Assembly (NCBI RefSeq): GCF_001563665.1
Contig: NZ_KQ961853.1
Location: 159,029 to 223,028, forward strand
Source of the DNA: Gardnerella vaginalis
GTDB taxonomy: Bacteria; Actinomycetota; Actinomycetes; Actinomycetales; Bifidobacteriaceae
DNA length: 64,000 nucleotides
Direction: 5' to 3'
Part shown: positions 48,619-58,800 of the stretch, piece after piece
Numbering within the stretch: the stretch's first letter is position 1
Layout of the letters: the number at the start of each line of letters is the position of its first letter
Translations under genes and position numbers: made by a program
Notes under the pieces: generated by a model
What the model saw: the letters and a program-made list of their open reading frames with translations, nothing else
What the model was told of the DNA's origin: nothing
Database searches by the model: none

Positions 48619-49147
48619 GGTTCACTCCTTATATTTATAAATAAAGATTGAGCCTGCTAACAATAACGAAGTTGAACGAAACTTTGCATAATAAATGACG
48701 ATATATTCTGTTTAGCAAATCTAATGCAAAACAGAATCAATAAAGTGCATTAAAGTAAGTGCAAAGCAAGCGAACATGACAAGTTGATAGAACTACTCTA
48801 TCTTTAATCTCTACCTTCAATATCGTATAGCTCACATGTATTTTAATGTACTTTTTAATAATATCTTTTTAACGATATAAAAACCTACATAACAACGTTT
48901 TTCTTATAAAAATTTATGATTTTCATAATATTATATGGAAAAAATACGGATTCGACACGCCGAAAAACGGAAAAATATAAGGTCAAAATCATAAATAAAT
49001 TAAATTGTAAATTTATTTTACATTTTTTCAAAAAATTAAACATATGTTTTATTGTCTAAACATTTGTTTAGTTTTCAACATGTTTTTATTAAAAATGTTT
49101 GGAAGATTGCGACCTACAGTGCTAAATCACCATTTTACAGATATAAA
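48619..49147. other. Long regulatory spacer upstream of the ulaA-like gene
   Basis: No gene is visible. Besides the inverted repeat at 48705-48737 it holds a cluster of small palindromes near 49038-49075, including AAACATATGTTT and CTAAAC-ATTT-GTTTAG. These resemble operator half-sites but lie over 400 bases from the permease start. Confidence 0.5.
48705..48737. promoter_or_regulatory. 12-bp-arm inverted repeat, candidate operator of the ulaA-like gene
   Basis: ATTCTGTTTAGC (48705-48716) and GCAAAACAGAAT (48726-48737) are inverted copies with one mismatch, spaced by 9 bases. It lies 87 bases before the GTG start. It may bind the nearby GntR protein or form a leader hairpin. Confidence 0.5.
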
Positions 49148-49183
49148 AATCGGGAGCTAATCTTTAAAAATTAACTCCCGATT
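49148..49183 (-). terminator. Terminator of xfp
   Basis: AATCGGGAG (49148-49156) pairs with CTCCCGATT (49175-49183), with an inner TAAT/ATTA extension. On the minus strand the stem is followed by TTTTATAT. It begins about 45 bases after the xfp stop codon. Confidence 0.92.
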
Positions 49184-49228
49184 AAGCTAACAATTAGCTA
49201 AACAAGTATGAATCTAACAGTATTCACA

Positions 49229-51706
49229 CTACTCGTTATCGCCAGCAGTTGCAGCGGTAGCGGTGACAGCGCCTGGCTTGTCGGTCTTAACGCCTGGCCA
49301 CACCCAATCAGTGTAGTCTGGGTGATCAAGACCCTTGTCGACTGCATACTGGAATGCTTCAAGACGGAAGTCTTCAAGCTTCTTGATTTCGTCAGCATAC
49401 TTAGCAGCATCAACCATGCGCAATGCTTCAGCAGTAAGCTCATAACGATCCATATCGTTCACGCGAACCATATCATATGGAGTTGTTGTGGAGCCCTGCT
49501 CCTTGTAACCATGAACGTTGAAGTTATCGTGGTTTGGACGATCGTAAATCAAGCCACGAACGTCATGTGCGTAGGAGTGATAAGCGAAGAGGACTGGCTT
49601 GTCTGCTGTGAAGAGATCAGTGAACTCTTCGTCAGTCAAAGCTTCGTTGTTTTCCTTAGCGGACTGCAACTTAAGCAAGTCAACAACGTTTACAACCTTG
49701 AACTTAACGCCAAGCTTGTTCAACTTGTCGGCAGCTGCCATCAATTCCTGCTGTGGAACATCGCCAACACCAGCAAGAACAACCTGAACTTCGTCATTGT
49801 TCTTAGCGTTGGAAGCCCACTTCCACTCAGCAGCACCCTTCTCGAGCTCTTCGCGAGCTTCGTCAAGAGTCAACCAAGTAGCAGCTGGCTGCTTACCAGC
49901 GAAGATAGCGTTAATCATGTTTGTGGACTTGTAAGCCTTTTCAGCAACAGCAAGCAACATGTTGGAATCTACTGGGAAGTAAATGCCAATTACGTGATCG
50001 TTGTTGAAAGTCTTGTTCAAGAGCACGGAGGTTACGCCTGGATCCTGGTGCGAGAAGCCGTTGTGATCCTGACGCCATACGTGAGAAGATACCAACAAGT
50101 TCACAGAGGATATTGGCTTACGCCATGGGATCTCACGAACTGTAGCCTCAAGCCACTTTGCATGCTGGTTCAACATGGAGTCGATAACGTGTACGAAGGA
50201 TTCGTAGGAGCTCCAAATGCCGTGACGACCGGTGAGCAAGTAACCCTCGAGGAAGCCTTCCATTTGATGCTCGGAAAGCTGCTCTGTAACCTGACCGGTT
50301 ACAGCCATGTGCTCATCAACTAAGCCAGAGAGGTAGCCTGCGTCCCACTGCTTGTTAGTTACTTCATAAGCAGCCTGCAAGCGGTTGGAAGCGGTCTCAT
50401 CTGGTCCGAAGATACGGAAGGAATCTGGGTTGTTCTTGATAATGTCACGAGTGTAAACGCCAAGACGACGTGTAGCTTCGAGCTGACCCCAGCCGTGACC
50501 GAATTCCTTAACTTCCTTGACTTCGTAATCCTCAAGCTTTGGAAGCTTCAAGTCTTCGCGAATACGACCACCGTTGGCGTTTGGATTTTCGCCAATACGG
50601 AGTTCGCCCTTTGGCATGAAGGAAAGAACGTCTTCCTTCACAGCACCCTTTTCATCGAAAAGCTCTTCAGGCTTGTAGGACTTCATCCAGTTCTTCAAAA
50701 CCTCGAAGTGAGCTTCGGTATCGCGAGCGGAAGCCAGTGGAACCTGGTGTGCACGCCAAGAACCTTCGGTCTTCTTGCCATCGATGAACTTCGGGCAGGT
50801 CCAACCCTTTGGAGTGCGGAAGATAATCATTGGATAGTAAGGACGAGTTACATCGTTAGTTTGTGCTTCAGCCTTAATATCGCAAATCTCATCGAAGATA
50901 GTTTCGAACATGTCAGCAAAGCGGCGGTGGATAGAAAGATGATCCTCATCATCGAAGCCAGCAACGAACTCGTATGGCTCGTAACCCATGCCGTGGAAGA
51001 ACTCATGAAGCTCTTCATCAGAAATACGGGAAAGAATAGTTGGATTAGCAATCTTATAACCATTCAAATGCAAGATTGGAAGAACGATACCATCAGTACG
51101 TGGGTTCACAAGCTTGTTGGACTGCCAACCAGTTGCCAAAGGACCAGTTTCAGCTTCACCATCGCCAACGATTGCTGGAACGAACAAGCTTGGGTTGTTC
51201 ATAACAGCGCCATAAGCGTGTGAAAGTGCATAACCGAGCTCGCCACCTTCGTGGATAGAGCCTGGGGTCTCAGGAGCAAAGTGTGAAGGGATACCGCCTG
51301 GGTAAGAGAACTGACGGAAGAACTTCTGCAAGCCAGCTTCATCCTTCGTAATCTTTGGATAGTACTCAGTGTAAGTACCGTCAAGGTAAGACTGAGCAGT
51401 ACCTGCTGGGCCGCCGTGGCCCGGACCCATAATAATAACAGTATTCTGCTGGTGATCAGCGATGAAACGATTGATGTGGCCGATAAGGAAATTCAAACCT
51501 GGAGTAGTACCCCAGTGGCCCACCAGACGATGCTTAACGTCTTCGCGAGTAAAAGGCTCCTTCATTAGAGGATTGCTGCGAAGATAAATTTGACCGATAG
51601 CGAGATAATTAGCAACGCGCCAATACTTGTCTACGCCTTCGATAGCTTCCTCGGAAACTGGAGCATTGAGCTTCTTCCAAGGGGTGCCAATAACAGGACT
51701 CGTCAT
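49229..51706 (-). CDS. xfp: Xylulose-5-phosphate/fructose-6-phosphate phosphoketolase
   Basis: The key enzyme of the bifid shunt: a thiamine diphosphate enzyme that splits fructose-6-phosphate or xylulose-5-phosphate with phosphate to give acetyl phosphate and an aldose phosphate. From the ATG at 51706 (AGGAG 5 bases upstream) the protein has 825 residues, exactly the bifidobacterial size. It starts '[20 protein letters not shown]' and contains '[12 protein letters not shown]', '[17 protein letters not shown]' and the TPP/Mg region '[11 protein letters not shown]'. Codon use is strongly biased to C-ending codons, unlike its neighbours, as expected for a very highly expressed gene; this also opens long false frames on the other strand. 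The upstream frame of 32 codons is not coding. Confidence 0.98.
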   Translation of the reverse strand: MTSPVIGTPWKKLNAPVSEEAIEGVDKYWRVANYLAIGQIYLRSNPLMKEPFTREDVKHRLVGHWGTTPGLNFLIGHINRFIADHQQNTVIIMGPGHGGPAGTAQSYLDGTYTEYYPKITKDEAGLQKFFRQFSYPGGIPSHFAPETPGSIHEGGELGYALSHAYGAVMNNPSLFVPAIVGDGEAETGPLATGWQSNKLVNPRTDGIVLPILHLNGYKIANPTILSRISDEELHEFFHGMGYEPYEFVAGFDDEDHLSIHRRFADMFETIFDEICDIKAEAQTNDVTRPYYPMIIFRTPKGWTCPKFIDGKKTEGSWRAHQVPLASARDTEAHFEVLKNWMKSYKPEELFDEKGAVKEDVLSFMPKGELRIGENPNANGGRIREDLKLPKLEDYEVKEVKEFGHGWGQLEATRRLGVYTRDIIKNNPDSFRIFGPDETASNRLQAAYEVTNKQWDAGYLSGLVDEHMAVTGQVTEQLSEHQMEGFLEGYLLTGRHGIWSSYESFVHVIDSMLNQHAKWLEATVREIPWRKPISSVNLLVSSHVWRQDHNGFSHQDPGVTSVLLNKTFNNDHVIGIYFPVDSNMLLAVAEKAYKSTNMINAIFAGKQPAATWLTLDEAREELEKGAAEWKWASNAKNNDEVQVVLAGVGDVPQQELMAAADKLNKLGVKFKVVNVVDLLKLQSAKENNEALTDEEFTDLFTADKPVLFAYHSYAHDVRGLIYDRPNHDNFNVHGYKEQGSTTTPYDMVRVNDMDRYELTAEALRMVDAAKYADEIKKLEDFRLEAFQYAVDKGLDHPDYTDWVWPGVKTDKPGAVTATAATAGDNE

Positions 51707-52162
51707 GTGTACTCCTGTACTAAAGCACTTTTCAGTGCATTTGATCATTACCATTTTGGTTATAGAGGCTGCAAAACAAAAGTATTGCACCTCTTTTTCC
51801 ATCTGCTCCAGTATAGTTCCAACGCCTGACTTTTGTTCATTTGGTTACTTCTTCGTGCACTTATGTTGAAAAAATGTGCGATTAAGTGCACAAAAAAATA
51901 GTTGTTTGTATATATTATGTTAAGTTTTATGTTCGTTTTATATATCAAATACCCTAATTCTTAACAACACACTAACAAGAAACTAACAAATCATATGCTT
52001 TTACAACAGCGAAATCTTCTAAACAAACATAAACATAAAGAAAAATAACCATAAAGCACACACATAATATATTTGTATAAGAAATTCAACATAATCAAAC
52101 ACTAACGTCTAAAAGCGCCACTATTATAAGTTGAATCGTGTTGAAATATATAAAGGAGAATC
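51707..52162. other. Divergent promoter region of xfp and guaA
   Basis: No gene is visible in these 456 bases. Close to the xfp start, GCACT (51725-51729) pairs with AGTGC (51734-51738), and the xfp Shine-Dalgarno AGGA sits between two GTAC tetramers that can pair. A longer dyad lies at 51855-51891. The guaA side is A-rich, with AAAGGAGAATC before its ATG. Confidence 0.55.
51855..51891. promoter_or_regulatory. 9-bp-arm inverted repeat upstream of xfp
   Basis: GTGCACTTA (51855-51863) and TAAGTGCAC (51883-51891) are perfect inverted copies spaced by 19 bases, 150-185 bases upstream of the xfp start. The GTGCAC core is itself palindromic. It could bind a regulator of the central catabolic gene, or form a hairpin followed by a T-run on neither coding strand end. 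Confidence 0.5.
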
Positions 52163-53725
52163 ATGGCAAAAGGACCAGTGCTTGTCGTTGATTTTGGCGC
52201 ACAATATGCACAGCTTATCGCTAGAAGAGTTAGAGAAGCAAATGTATATTCAGAACTTGTTCCCCACTCTATGCCTGTAGACGAAATGCTTGCAAAAGAT
52301 CCAAAAGCCATTATCCTTTCAGGTGGACCAGCTTCAGTTTATGAGCCAGGAGCCCCAGATATTGATCCAAAAATTTTTGAAGCAGGAGTGCCAGTATTAG
52401 GAATCTGCTATGGATTCCAAGTTATGGCACACGAATTAGGTGGAAACGTAGATAAAGCTGCACTTGGCGAATACGGAAAAACTGAAGCAAAAATTGACAA
52501 CACAAAAGGATTACTTGCAAATTCTCCTATAGAACAAAACACATGGATGAGTCATGGCGTTGCAGTTGAGAGTGCTCCAGAAGGCTTTGAGGTACTCGCT
52601 CACACTCAAGGCGCTCCAGTTGCAGCAATGCAAGATGAATCTCGTAAACTTTATGGCGTTCAATGGCATCCTGAAGTAAAGCACACTCCATTGGGTCAAG
52701 AGCTTATTTCTACATTCTTACACAAATGCGCAGGATTAGAAAACGACTGGAATCCTTCAAATATAATCGATGAGCAAGTTGCAAAAATTCGCGCCGAAGT
52801 TGGGGATGCACAAGTTATTTGTGGTCTTTCAGGTGGAGTTGACTCAGCTGTAGCAGCAGCATTAGTTCATAAAGCAATTGGAAACCAACTGACATGTGTG
52901 TTCGTTGATCATGGTTTACTTCGCAAAGGTGAAGTTGAACAAGTCAAGCACGATTTCGTTAAAGCAACAGGAATTAAACTTATTGCAGTAGATGCAGAAG
53001 ACGATTTTCTCGATGCACTTAAAGGCGTAAGCGAACCAGAACGTAAGCGTAAAATTATTGGCGAAAAGTTCATTCGCACTTTTGAGAAAGCTCAACGTCA
53101 AGTTATTGAAGAAGCTGGAAAATCTGGCGCAGAAGTCAAATTCCTAGTACAAGGCACGCTTTACCCAGATGTTGTGGAATCTGGTGGCGGCGATGGAGCT
53201 GCAAATATTAAATCTCACCATAATGTTGGAGGACTACCAAAAGACTTAAAGTTTAAGCTTATTGAACCTTTACGAACTTTATTTAAGGATGAAGTTCGCG
53301 CTATTGGACACGAACTTGGACTTCCAGATGAGATTGTATGGCGTCAACCTTTCCCAGGCCCAGGTTTGGGTATTCGTATTATTGGAGAGATTACTCGAGA
53401 ACGTTTAGCACTTCTTCGTGAAGCTGACGCTATCGCTCGAGAAGAACTTTCTAAAGCCGGTCTTGATCGTGATATTTGGCAATGCCCTGTTGTACTTCTA
53501 GCAGACGTACATTCTGTTGGAGTTCAGGGCGATGAACGCACATACGGATCTCCAATTGTGCTTCGTCCAGTAAGCTCTGAAGATGCAATGACAGCAGATT
53601 GGTCACGAGTACCTTATGATGTTTTAGCAAAAATCTCCACTCGCATAACGAACGAGTGCCGTCAAATCAATCGAGTTGTACTTGACGTGACTTCTAAGCC
53701 ACCTGCAACAATCGAATGGGAATAA
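52163..53725 (+). CDS. guaA: GMP synthase (glutamine-hydrolysing)
   Basis: GuaA converts XMP to GMP. The 520 residues have an N-terminal class I glutaminase with C82 in '[15 protein letters not shown]' and the His/Glu pair in 'QWHPEV', an ATP pyrophosphatase domain with P-loop '[16 protein letters not shown]', and the C-terminal dimerisation domain with '[18 protein letters not shown]' and the final 'KPPATIEWE'. Length is normal. AAAGGAG precedes the ATG. Although not linked to the purine run at 7-17 kb, it completes the branch to GMP. It is followed by its own strong terminator. Confidence 0.98.
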   Translation: MAKGPVLVVDFGAQYAQLIARRVREANVYSELVPHSMPVDEMLAKDPKAIILSGGPASVYEPGAPDIDPKIFEAGVPVLGICYGFQVMAHELGGNVDKAALGEYGKTEAKIDNTKGLLANSPIEQNTWMSHGVAVESAPEGFEVLAHTQGAPVAAMQDESRKLYGVQWHPEVKHTPLGQELISTFLHKCAGLENDWNPSNIIDEQVAKIRAEVGDAQVICGLSGGVDSAVAAALVHKAIGNQLTCVFVDHGLLRKGEVEQVKHDFVKATGIKLIAVDAEDDFLDALKGVSEPERKRKIIGEKFIRTFEKAQRQVIEEAGKSGAEVKFLVQGTLYPDVVESGGGDGAANIKSHHNVGGLPKDLKFKLIEPLRTLFKDEVRAIGHELGLPDEIVWRQPFPGPGLGIRIIGEITRERLALLREADAIAREELSKAGLDRDIWQCPVVLLADVHSVGVQGDERTYGSPIVLRPVSSEDAMTADWSRVPYDVLAKISTRITNECRQINRVVLDVTSKPPATIEWE

Positions 53726-53747
53726 ATCGATATAAAATCGATATAAA

Positions 53748-53787
53748 AAATAGTATTGTCAGCATATGTTGGCAATACTATTTTTTT
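53748..53787 (+). terminator. Terminator of guaA
   Basis: AAATAGTATTGTCA (53748-53761) pairs with the arm TGGCAATACTATTT (53770-53783), with G-T pairs near the loop, followed by seven T. It begins 23 bases after the guaA stop. The remainder of the spacer to 54062 is A-rich and shows no gene; the open frame from 53756 overlaps this hairpin and is rejected. Confidence 0.95.
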
Positions 53788-54062
53788 ATTTGTAAATTAT
53801 AAGTCGCGTCTTAAAAATCATAATCAAACAAAAATAAAACCAAAAATAGAACCAAAACCAAAACAATCTAATCTACATAAAACTAAAACAAAACGCGTAT
53901 ACTTCGCATGTACACTATTAAAATGGTTTAGAATGATAACGAAAATAAAGTTGCGCAGTTCGCACAATCATATACAATGCAAAATTACACAACTTTGTTC
54001 TAGAAAATTTAATATATGATTAAATGCATATTAAACACGAACCGAATCAAAGGAGAAAAGGC

Positions 54063-55769
54063 GTGTCACTAACTAATGTTTCTATCATAAGTGCACAATG
54101 CAATAATGGGCGTAATGCTGTTGCTATAGGAATCACAAATTTATTAGCACACAGACTTTCAACAACTATTTTTAGACCATATGCTCATAAAGACGATGCT
54201 TTCACTGCTTCACTTTTAAAACTAACTAACATCAACACTAGCGTTGATAATGTTATAGGTGTAAGCGATTTAGAAGTAGAAGATAATAAAGAAACAGTAA
54301 GAGGAGATATTGTTGCATCTTACAACGAATTATTAAATAAAACACAAGCTCAAGCTTGCGTAATTATTACAAGCGATTACACTCCAGTATACGATCCTGA
54401 CATTTTCGCTTTTGATGCACAAATATCAGCGGATTTAGCATCTCCAATTTTCCTTGTTGTTTCATCAAAAAATCGCACCTCGAAACAAGTATTAAAAACT
54501 ATCGATGCACAAAATGCAAGAATCGTTAAAGAAAGTTCAAAAGTTATAGGCATTTTCGTCACGGATTGCAACGAGAAAATAGGCTCTGAAATAATACGAG
54601 ATTATACATCTCAAAATTGCTCAAATATTGAAGGTAAAGTTTCTCATATACGTAACACTCCGCTTTGGGTTCTTCCTGAAATAGATAGCAATAATATTGA
54701 GCAAACAATAAAAACTTTCGAAGAATCAGTTAAAGAAGAAGACGTATTAAACGCACTACACCAAACATTCAAACGCGCGATTACGCCTTACGCTTTCCAA
54801 TACAATCTTTTAGGTAAAGCTAAAGAAAATAAAAAAACAATAGTTCTTCCAGAAGGACAAGAGGATCGCATTCTTAAAGCAGCTGATTACCTCTTGCAAC
54901 GAGATATAGTAAATCTTATTATCGTAGGCGAACGCGATTCAATCTTAGAACGCGCTGAAGAATTGAATCTAGATTATATATGCAAAGCAAGTTTCCAATC
55001 TATGAATGACGAAGCAATGCTTAAGCATATGATTACTAAACTTTGTGAACTACGTGCAAAGAAGGGGCTGAGCGAACAGGAAGCTAGAGAGCAGCTGAAA
55101 GATGCGAGCTATTTTGGAACTATGCTAGTAGTTCTAGGTCAAGCTGACGGTCTTGTTTCTGGCTCAATAAATTCAACTGCAAATACAGTTCGCCCTGCAC
55201 TCCAAGTAATTAAAACTAAGCCTGGAACAAAATTAGTTTCTGGAGCGTTTATAATGTGCTTCAAAGATCACGTTGCAATATTTGCAGATTGCGCTATTAA
55301 TCCAAATCCTAATGCTGAACAACTAGCTGATATCGCTATTCAATCAGCGAATACTGCAAAAGCATTTGGACTAGATCCTAAAGTAGGCATGCTTTCATAC
55401 TCAACTCTCGGATCTGGAAAAGGGCCAGACGTCGATATGGTGGAAGAAGCAACACGATTAGTTCATGAAAAAGCACCAGATTTACAAGTTGTTGGCTCTA
55501 TTCAATTTGATGCAGCATGGTCCCCAACTGTTGCATCATCAAAAGCTAAAGGAAACTCTATTGCAGGTCATGTGAATGTATTTGTATTCCCAGATCTATG
55601 TGCAGGCAATATTGCTTATAAAGCTGTACAACGTTCTAGCGGAGCATTAGCAGTAGGTCCAATATTACAAGGACTTAATAAACCTGTTAACGATTTATCT
55701 CGAGGAGCATTGGTACAAGATATTATTAACACAGTAGCCCTCACAGCTATTGAAGCACAATCCAAATAA
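54063..55769 (+). CDS. pta: Phosphate acetyltransferase
   Basis: Pta interconverts acetyl phosphate and acetyl-CoA. I start it at the GTG at 54063, preceded by AAAGGAG; the frame is open 13 codons further but without a start signal. The 568 residues have an N-terminal region of about 245 residues related to the P-loop/DRTGG part of long Pta, but without an obvious Walker motif, and the catalytic PTA_PTB domain from about residue 255 ('TIVLPEGQEDRILKAADYLL', 'VLGQADGLVSGSINSTANTVRPALQ' in parts, 'LSYSTLGSGKGPDVDMV', 'GNIAYKAVQRSSGALAVGPILQGLNKPVNDLSRG' in parts). ackA follows 170 bases downstream, the expected partner. Confidence 0.96.
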   Translation: MSLTNVSIISAQCNNGRNAVAIGITNLLAHRLSTTIFRPYAHKDDAFTASLLKLTNINTSVDNVIGVSDLEVEDNKETVRGDIVASYNELLNKTQAQACVIITSDYTPVYDPDIFAFDAQISADLASPIFLVVSSKNRTSKQVLKTIDAQNARIVKESSKVIGIFVTDCNEKIGSEIIRDYTSQNCSNIEGKVSHIRNTPLWVLPEIDSNNIEQTIKTFEESVKEEDVLNALHQTFKRAITPYAFQYNLLGKAKENKKTIVLPEGQEDRILKAADYLLQRDIVNLIIVGERDSILERAEELNLDYICKASFQSMNDEAMLKHMITKLCELRAKKGLSEQEAREQLKDASYFGTMLVVLGQADGLVSGSINSTANTVRPALQVIKTKPGTKLVSGAFIMCFKDHVAIFADCAINPNPNAEQLADIAIQSANTAKAFGLDPKVGMLSYSTLGSGKGPDVDMVEEATRLVHEKAPDLQVVGSIQFDAAWSPTVASSKAKGNSIAGHVNVFVFPDLCAGNIAYKAVQRSSGALAVGPILQGLNKPVNDLSRGALVQDIINTVALTAIEAQSK

Positions 55770-55939
55770 ATAAATAAATAAACTAACTAACAAACAAAAT
55801 AAATAAACTAACAAACTTTAAAATGCTGTAAATTACTTACAAACATTTAATGTACTATAAGTAGTGTTGTATAAACTTACATGTACACTTGGCTGTGGCA
55901 ATTTACTAGCCTTATCAATACTTTATGGAGGATGCCCCC

Positions 55940-57169
55940 ATGGCAAAAACCGTTCTTGTTATCAATTCTGGTTCTAGTTCAATTAAATATCAACTCGTTG
56001 ATCTTGGAAGCGGCGAAGGTATTGCTTCCGGTATAGTTGAGAAAATCGGTGAGCCAGTTGATGGCCACTATAAGCACGTATTCAATGGCGAAAAACATGA
56101 ATTCGATGAACCAGTTCACGATCATGAGCAAGGTTTGAAACGCGTACTTGGATTCTTCGAAGAATATGGTCCAAAGCTTTCTGAATCTGGCATTGTAGCT
56201 GTAGGTCACCGAGTTGTGCAAGGTGGCTTAACATTCCCTAAGCCTGCATTAGTAAATGCCAAGACAATTAACAAAGTTAAAGACTTGGCAGTTTTAGCTC
56301 CACTTCACAACGGTCCAGAAGCTGTTGGAGCAGAAGTTATGAGCGAACTTTTGCCAGACGTTCCACAAATTATGGTATTCGATTCTTCATTCTTCCACGA
56401 TTTGCCACAAGTTGCTGCAACTTACGCTTTGAACAAGGAAATTGCAAATCGCTACCATATCCGCAGATACGGTGCTCACGGAACTTCTCACGAATACATT
56501 GGTTCCGTTGTTCCAAGCGTTGTTGGAAAACCTGCTGAAGGTTTGAAACAAATCGTTTTGCACATAGGCAATGGCGCTTCCGCTTCTGCTCAAATTTCCG
56601 GCAAGCCAATTGAAACTTCTATGGGCTTAACACCACTTGAAGGTTTAATGATGGGTGGACGCACTGGTGATATCGATCCAGCAGTAGTATTCCACCTTAT
56701 TCGTAATGCTCACATGAACGTTGATGAGCTTGATACTCTCTTCAACAAGCGTTCCGGCATGATGGGCATGACTGGTCATGGTGATTTGCGTGATATTCAT
56801 AAACTTATTGCTCAAGGCGATGAAGACGCTAAGCTCGCTCTCGGAGTATACGTTCATCGCATCGTAGGATACATTGGCAATTACACTGCTCAAATGGGCG
56901 GAGTCGATGTAATCACATTCACTGCTGGCGTTGGCGAAAATGATGAAATCGTACGCGCTAAAGTATGCGAAAAGCTTGAACCATTCGGCGTAAAGCTCGA
57001 TAAAGAAAAGAACTTGGTTCGCTCTAAAGAGCCACGCATTATTTCCACTCCAGATAGCTCTGTGATTATTGCTGTTATTCCAACTAATGAAGAGTTGGCG
57101 ATTGCACGCAAGGCTGCAGCTATTGCTGAAGCTGGCGAAGATACCTACGGCAACAAGTTTGAGCGCTAA
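55940..57169 (+). CDS. ackA: Acetate kinase
   Basis: AckA converts acetyl phosphate and ADP to acetate and ATP, the main ATP-yielding step after Xfp. The 409 residues contain 'VLVINSGSSSIKYQLV', 'GHRVVQGG', 'VFDSSFFHDLPQVAATYAL', 'RRYGAHGTSHEYI', 'LHIGNGASASAQ', 'MGLTPLEGLMMGGRTGDIDPA' (in parts) and 'FTAGVGEND'. The start is the ATG at 55940 behind GGAGG; an in-frame ATG five codons earlier overlaps that Shine-Dalgarno. Codon use is biased as in xfp, consistent with high expression. Confidence 0.98.
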   Translation: MAKTVLVINSGSSSIKYQLVDLGSGEGIASGIVEKIGEPVDGHYKHVFNGEKHEFDEPVHDHEQGLKRVLGFFEEYGPKLSESGIVAVGHRVVQGGLTFPKPALVNAKTINKVKDLAVLAPLHNGPEAVGAEVMSELLPDVPQIMVFDSSFFHDLPQVAATYALNKEIANRYHIRRYGAHGTSHEYIGSVVPSVVGKPAEGLKQIVLHIGNGASASAQISGKPIETSMGLTPLEGLMMGGRTGDIDPAVVFHLIRNAHMNVDELDTLFNKRSGMMGMTGHGDLRDIHKLIAQGDEDAKLALGVYVHRIVGYIGNYTAQMGGVDVITFTAGVGENDEIVRAKVCEKLEPFGVKLDKEKNLVRSKEPRIISTPDSSVIIAVIPTNEELAIARKAAAIAEAGEDTYGNKFER

Positions 57170-57204
57170 AAACAAAAATTTTAGCGTCTACTAAATTCTA
57201 AATA

Positions 57205-57239
57205 AATAATCCCGGGCTCCATTTAGGCTCGGGATTATT
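57205..57239. terminator. Bidirectional terminator between ackA and aroA
   Basis: AATAATCCCG (57205-57214) pairs with CGGGATTATT (57230-57239) and inner GC pairs extend it. T-rich sequence follows on the plus strand; the genes on either side converge. Confidence 0.93.
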
Positions 57240-57274
57240 TGTTTATTCGGTCATTTTTTTATTCAAGTATTTGT

Positions 57275-58630
57275 TTATTCAATCATTTTATGCCACATGC
57301 CTGGAAAATCAGGAATAGTTTTTCGAGTTGTGGAAATGTTTTTGACGCGAATGTTTTCTATACGCAATCCAAGCATTGCAGCAAACGTTGCCATTCTGTG
57401 ATCTGCATAAGTTTCCATAATCTCACCATGCATATTATTCCTTGGCTCAATACGAATTCCATCTTCAAGTTCTCTAGAGCCAATACCAACTCGATTCAAT
57501 TCTTTAACTAAAGCTTGCAAACGATTAGTTTCATGACCACGCAAATGCGCAATACCATGAAGTTCACTTGGCTCATCTGCAAAAGCTAAAATAGCTGCAA
57601 TACTTGGAGCAATCTCCCCTGCTTGACTTAAATCAAGATACGGAATTGCTTTAATAACACCATTGCTTACTACATGAATTATTCCAGAATCATCACTTGT
57701 TTTTTCAAAACTAACTTTTGCACCCATTTTTTCTAATATTTCAGGAAGCAAGACTCCAGGTTGAGTTGAAGAAAGCGGCCAATTAGGTACGCTAACACTT
57801 CCTCCAGCAATCAATGCTGCTCCTAAAAATGGCGCTGCATTTGAAAGATCTGGCTCTACGCTAACAATATCAGGCAATGTTAAATCGCTATATTTAATAC
57901 TCCAAACTTTATTTTGAAGAACTTCTACTTCCCCGCCAGCTTTACAAATATCATCTATAGTCATACGTATATGAGGCATACTAGGCAAAGTTTTACCAAT
58001 ATGCTCAAGCTCTAATCCGCCAGGAATGCGTGAACCAATTAACAGCAATGATGAAATAAATTGTGAAGATGCTGACGAATCTATGCGCACAATCTTTTTA
58101 AAACTATTTTTAAGAATTTCACTCGAAGGCGGAGTAACAGTAAAAGGCAAAAAACCAACTTCCCTATGGTATGTTACTTTTGCACCAAGTTGCTCTAAAG
58201 CATCAAGAACAGGTTTCATAGGACGCGCGTATGCTTGCGAGTCGCCATCAAAACGCACTGAATTATCCGCAAACAAAGCTAAAGCAGAAACAAATCGCAT
58301 TACAGTTCCAGCTAACCCACAATATACTTCAGCATTATTTTTTACATGAAAAACTCCATCTTTGGGCGCAATCACACGAATTTTCGTCCCATCATCACTT
58401 AAAGACTCAGTTTTAACACCAAATACAGATAGTGCATTAAGCATAAGTTCAGTATCACGCGAGCGCAATAATCCTTGTAAGACAACTGGCTTAGTGCTAA
58501 CAGATGCAAGAATTAAATATCGATTTGACAAAGATTTGCTACCAGGCAAAGTTACAGTTGCATTCAAAGGATTAGAAACATATGGAGCATACCAAAAATC
58601 GGATTGCATTGTTTCGTTAAGCTCACTCAT
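57275..58630 (-). CDS. aroA: 3-phosphoshikimate 1-carboxyvinyltransferase (EPSP synthase)
   Basis: AroA transfers enolpyruvyl from PEP to shikimate-3-phosphate. The 451 residues show 'VTLPGSKSLSNRYLILASVS', 'CGLAGTVMRFVSALALFA', 'RPMKPVLDALEQLGA', 'DSSASSQFISSLLLI', 'VEPDLSNAAPFLGAALIAGG' and 'YADHRMATFAAMLGLR', covering the substrate-binding Lys, Arg, Ser and Asp positions. The 'CGLAGTVMRF' block has Ala where glyphosate-sensitive class I enzymes of this type have Asn-Ala-Gly-Thr, as is common in actinobacteria. No other shikimate gene is near. Confidence 0.96.
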   Translation of the reverse strand: MSELNETMQSDFWYAPYVSNPLNATVTLPGSKSLSNRYLILASVSTKPVVLQGLLRSRDTELMLNALSVFGVKTESLSDDGTKIRVIAPKDGVFHVKNNAEVYCGLAGTVMRFVSALALFADNSVRFDGDSQAYARPMKPVLDALEQLGAKVTYHREVGFLPFTVTPPSSEILKNSFKKIVRIDSSASSQFISSLLLIGSRIPGGLELEHIGKTLPSMPHIRMTIDDICKAGGEVEVLQNKVWSIKYSDLTLPDIVSVEPDLSNAAPFLGAALIAGGSVSVPNWPLSSTQPGVLLPEILEKMGAKVSFEKTSDDSGIIHVVSNGVIKAIPYLDLSQAGEIAPSIAAILAFADEPSELHGIAHLRGHETNRLQALVKELNRVGIGSRELEDGIRIEPRNNMHGEIMETYADHRMATFAAMLGLRIENIRVKNISTTRKTIPDFPGMWHKMIE

Positions 58631-58676
58631 ACTACGATACTATCTAGCAATATGTACGCAAAAAGAAAAAGCATGT

Positions 58677-58747
58677 TTTAAAATAAAAAAGCGTCTTTTA
58701 CACAAAATAAAAAAGCGTTATTTTAAAAATAAAAAGCGTGTTTGACA
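58677..58747. repeat. Three imperfect copies of a ~24-bp unit
   Basis: The core AAAATAAAAAAGCGT recurs three times, each followed by a TTT-rich stretch and CAC or AA, between aroA and ykoC. The last copy contributes one arm of the terminator at 58738-58786. Confidence 0.75.
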
Positions 58748-58786
58748 CTAAAAGCAATTCTGTAATCATACTAAAGTATCAAACAC
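58738..58786 (-). terminator. Terminator of the ykoEDC operon
   Basis: AGTATCAAACAC (58775-58786) pairs with GTGTTTGACACT (58738-58749) with one mismatch and a 25-base loop. On the minus strand the stem is followed by GCTTTTTATTTTT. It starts 15 bases after the ykoC stop codon. Confidence 0.8.
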
Positions 58787-58800
58787 ACCTTTATTATTAT

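Noticed and set aside
49208..51223. Long plus-strand open frames opposite xfp (371 and 242 codons)
   Set aside because: They arise from the strong codon bias of xfp on the other strand; their predicted residues show no family pattern and the starts have no ribosome site.
53756..54019. Plus-strand open frame of 87 codons after guaA
   Set aside because: Its start lies inside the guaA terminator hairpin, it has no ribosome site, and its residues are those expected from random A-rich sequence.
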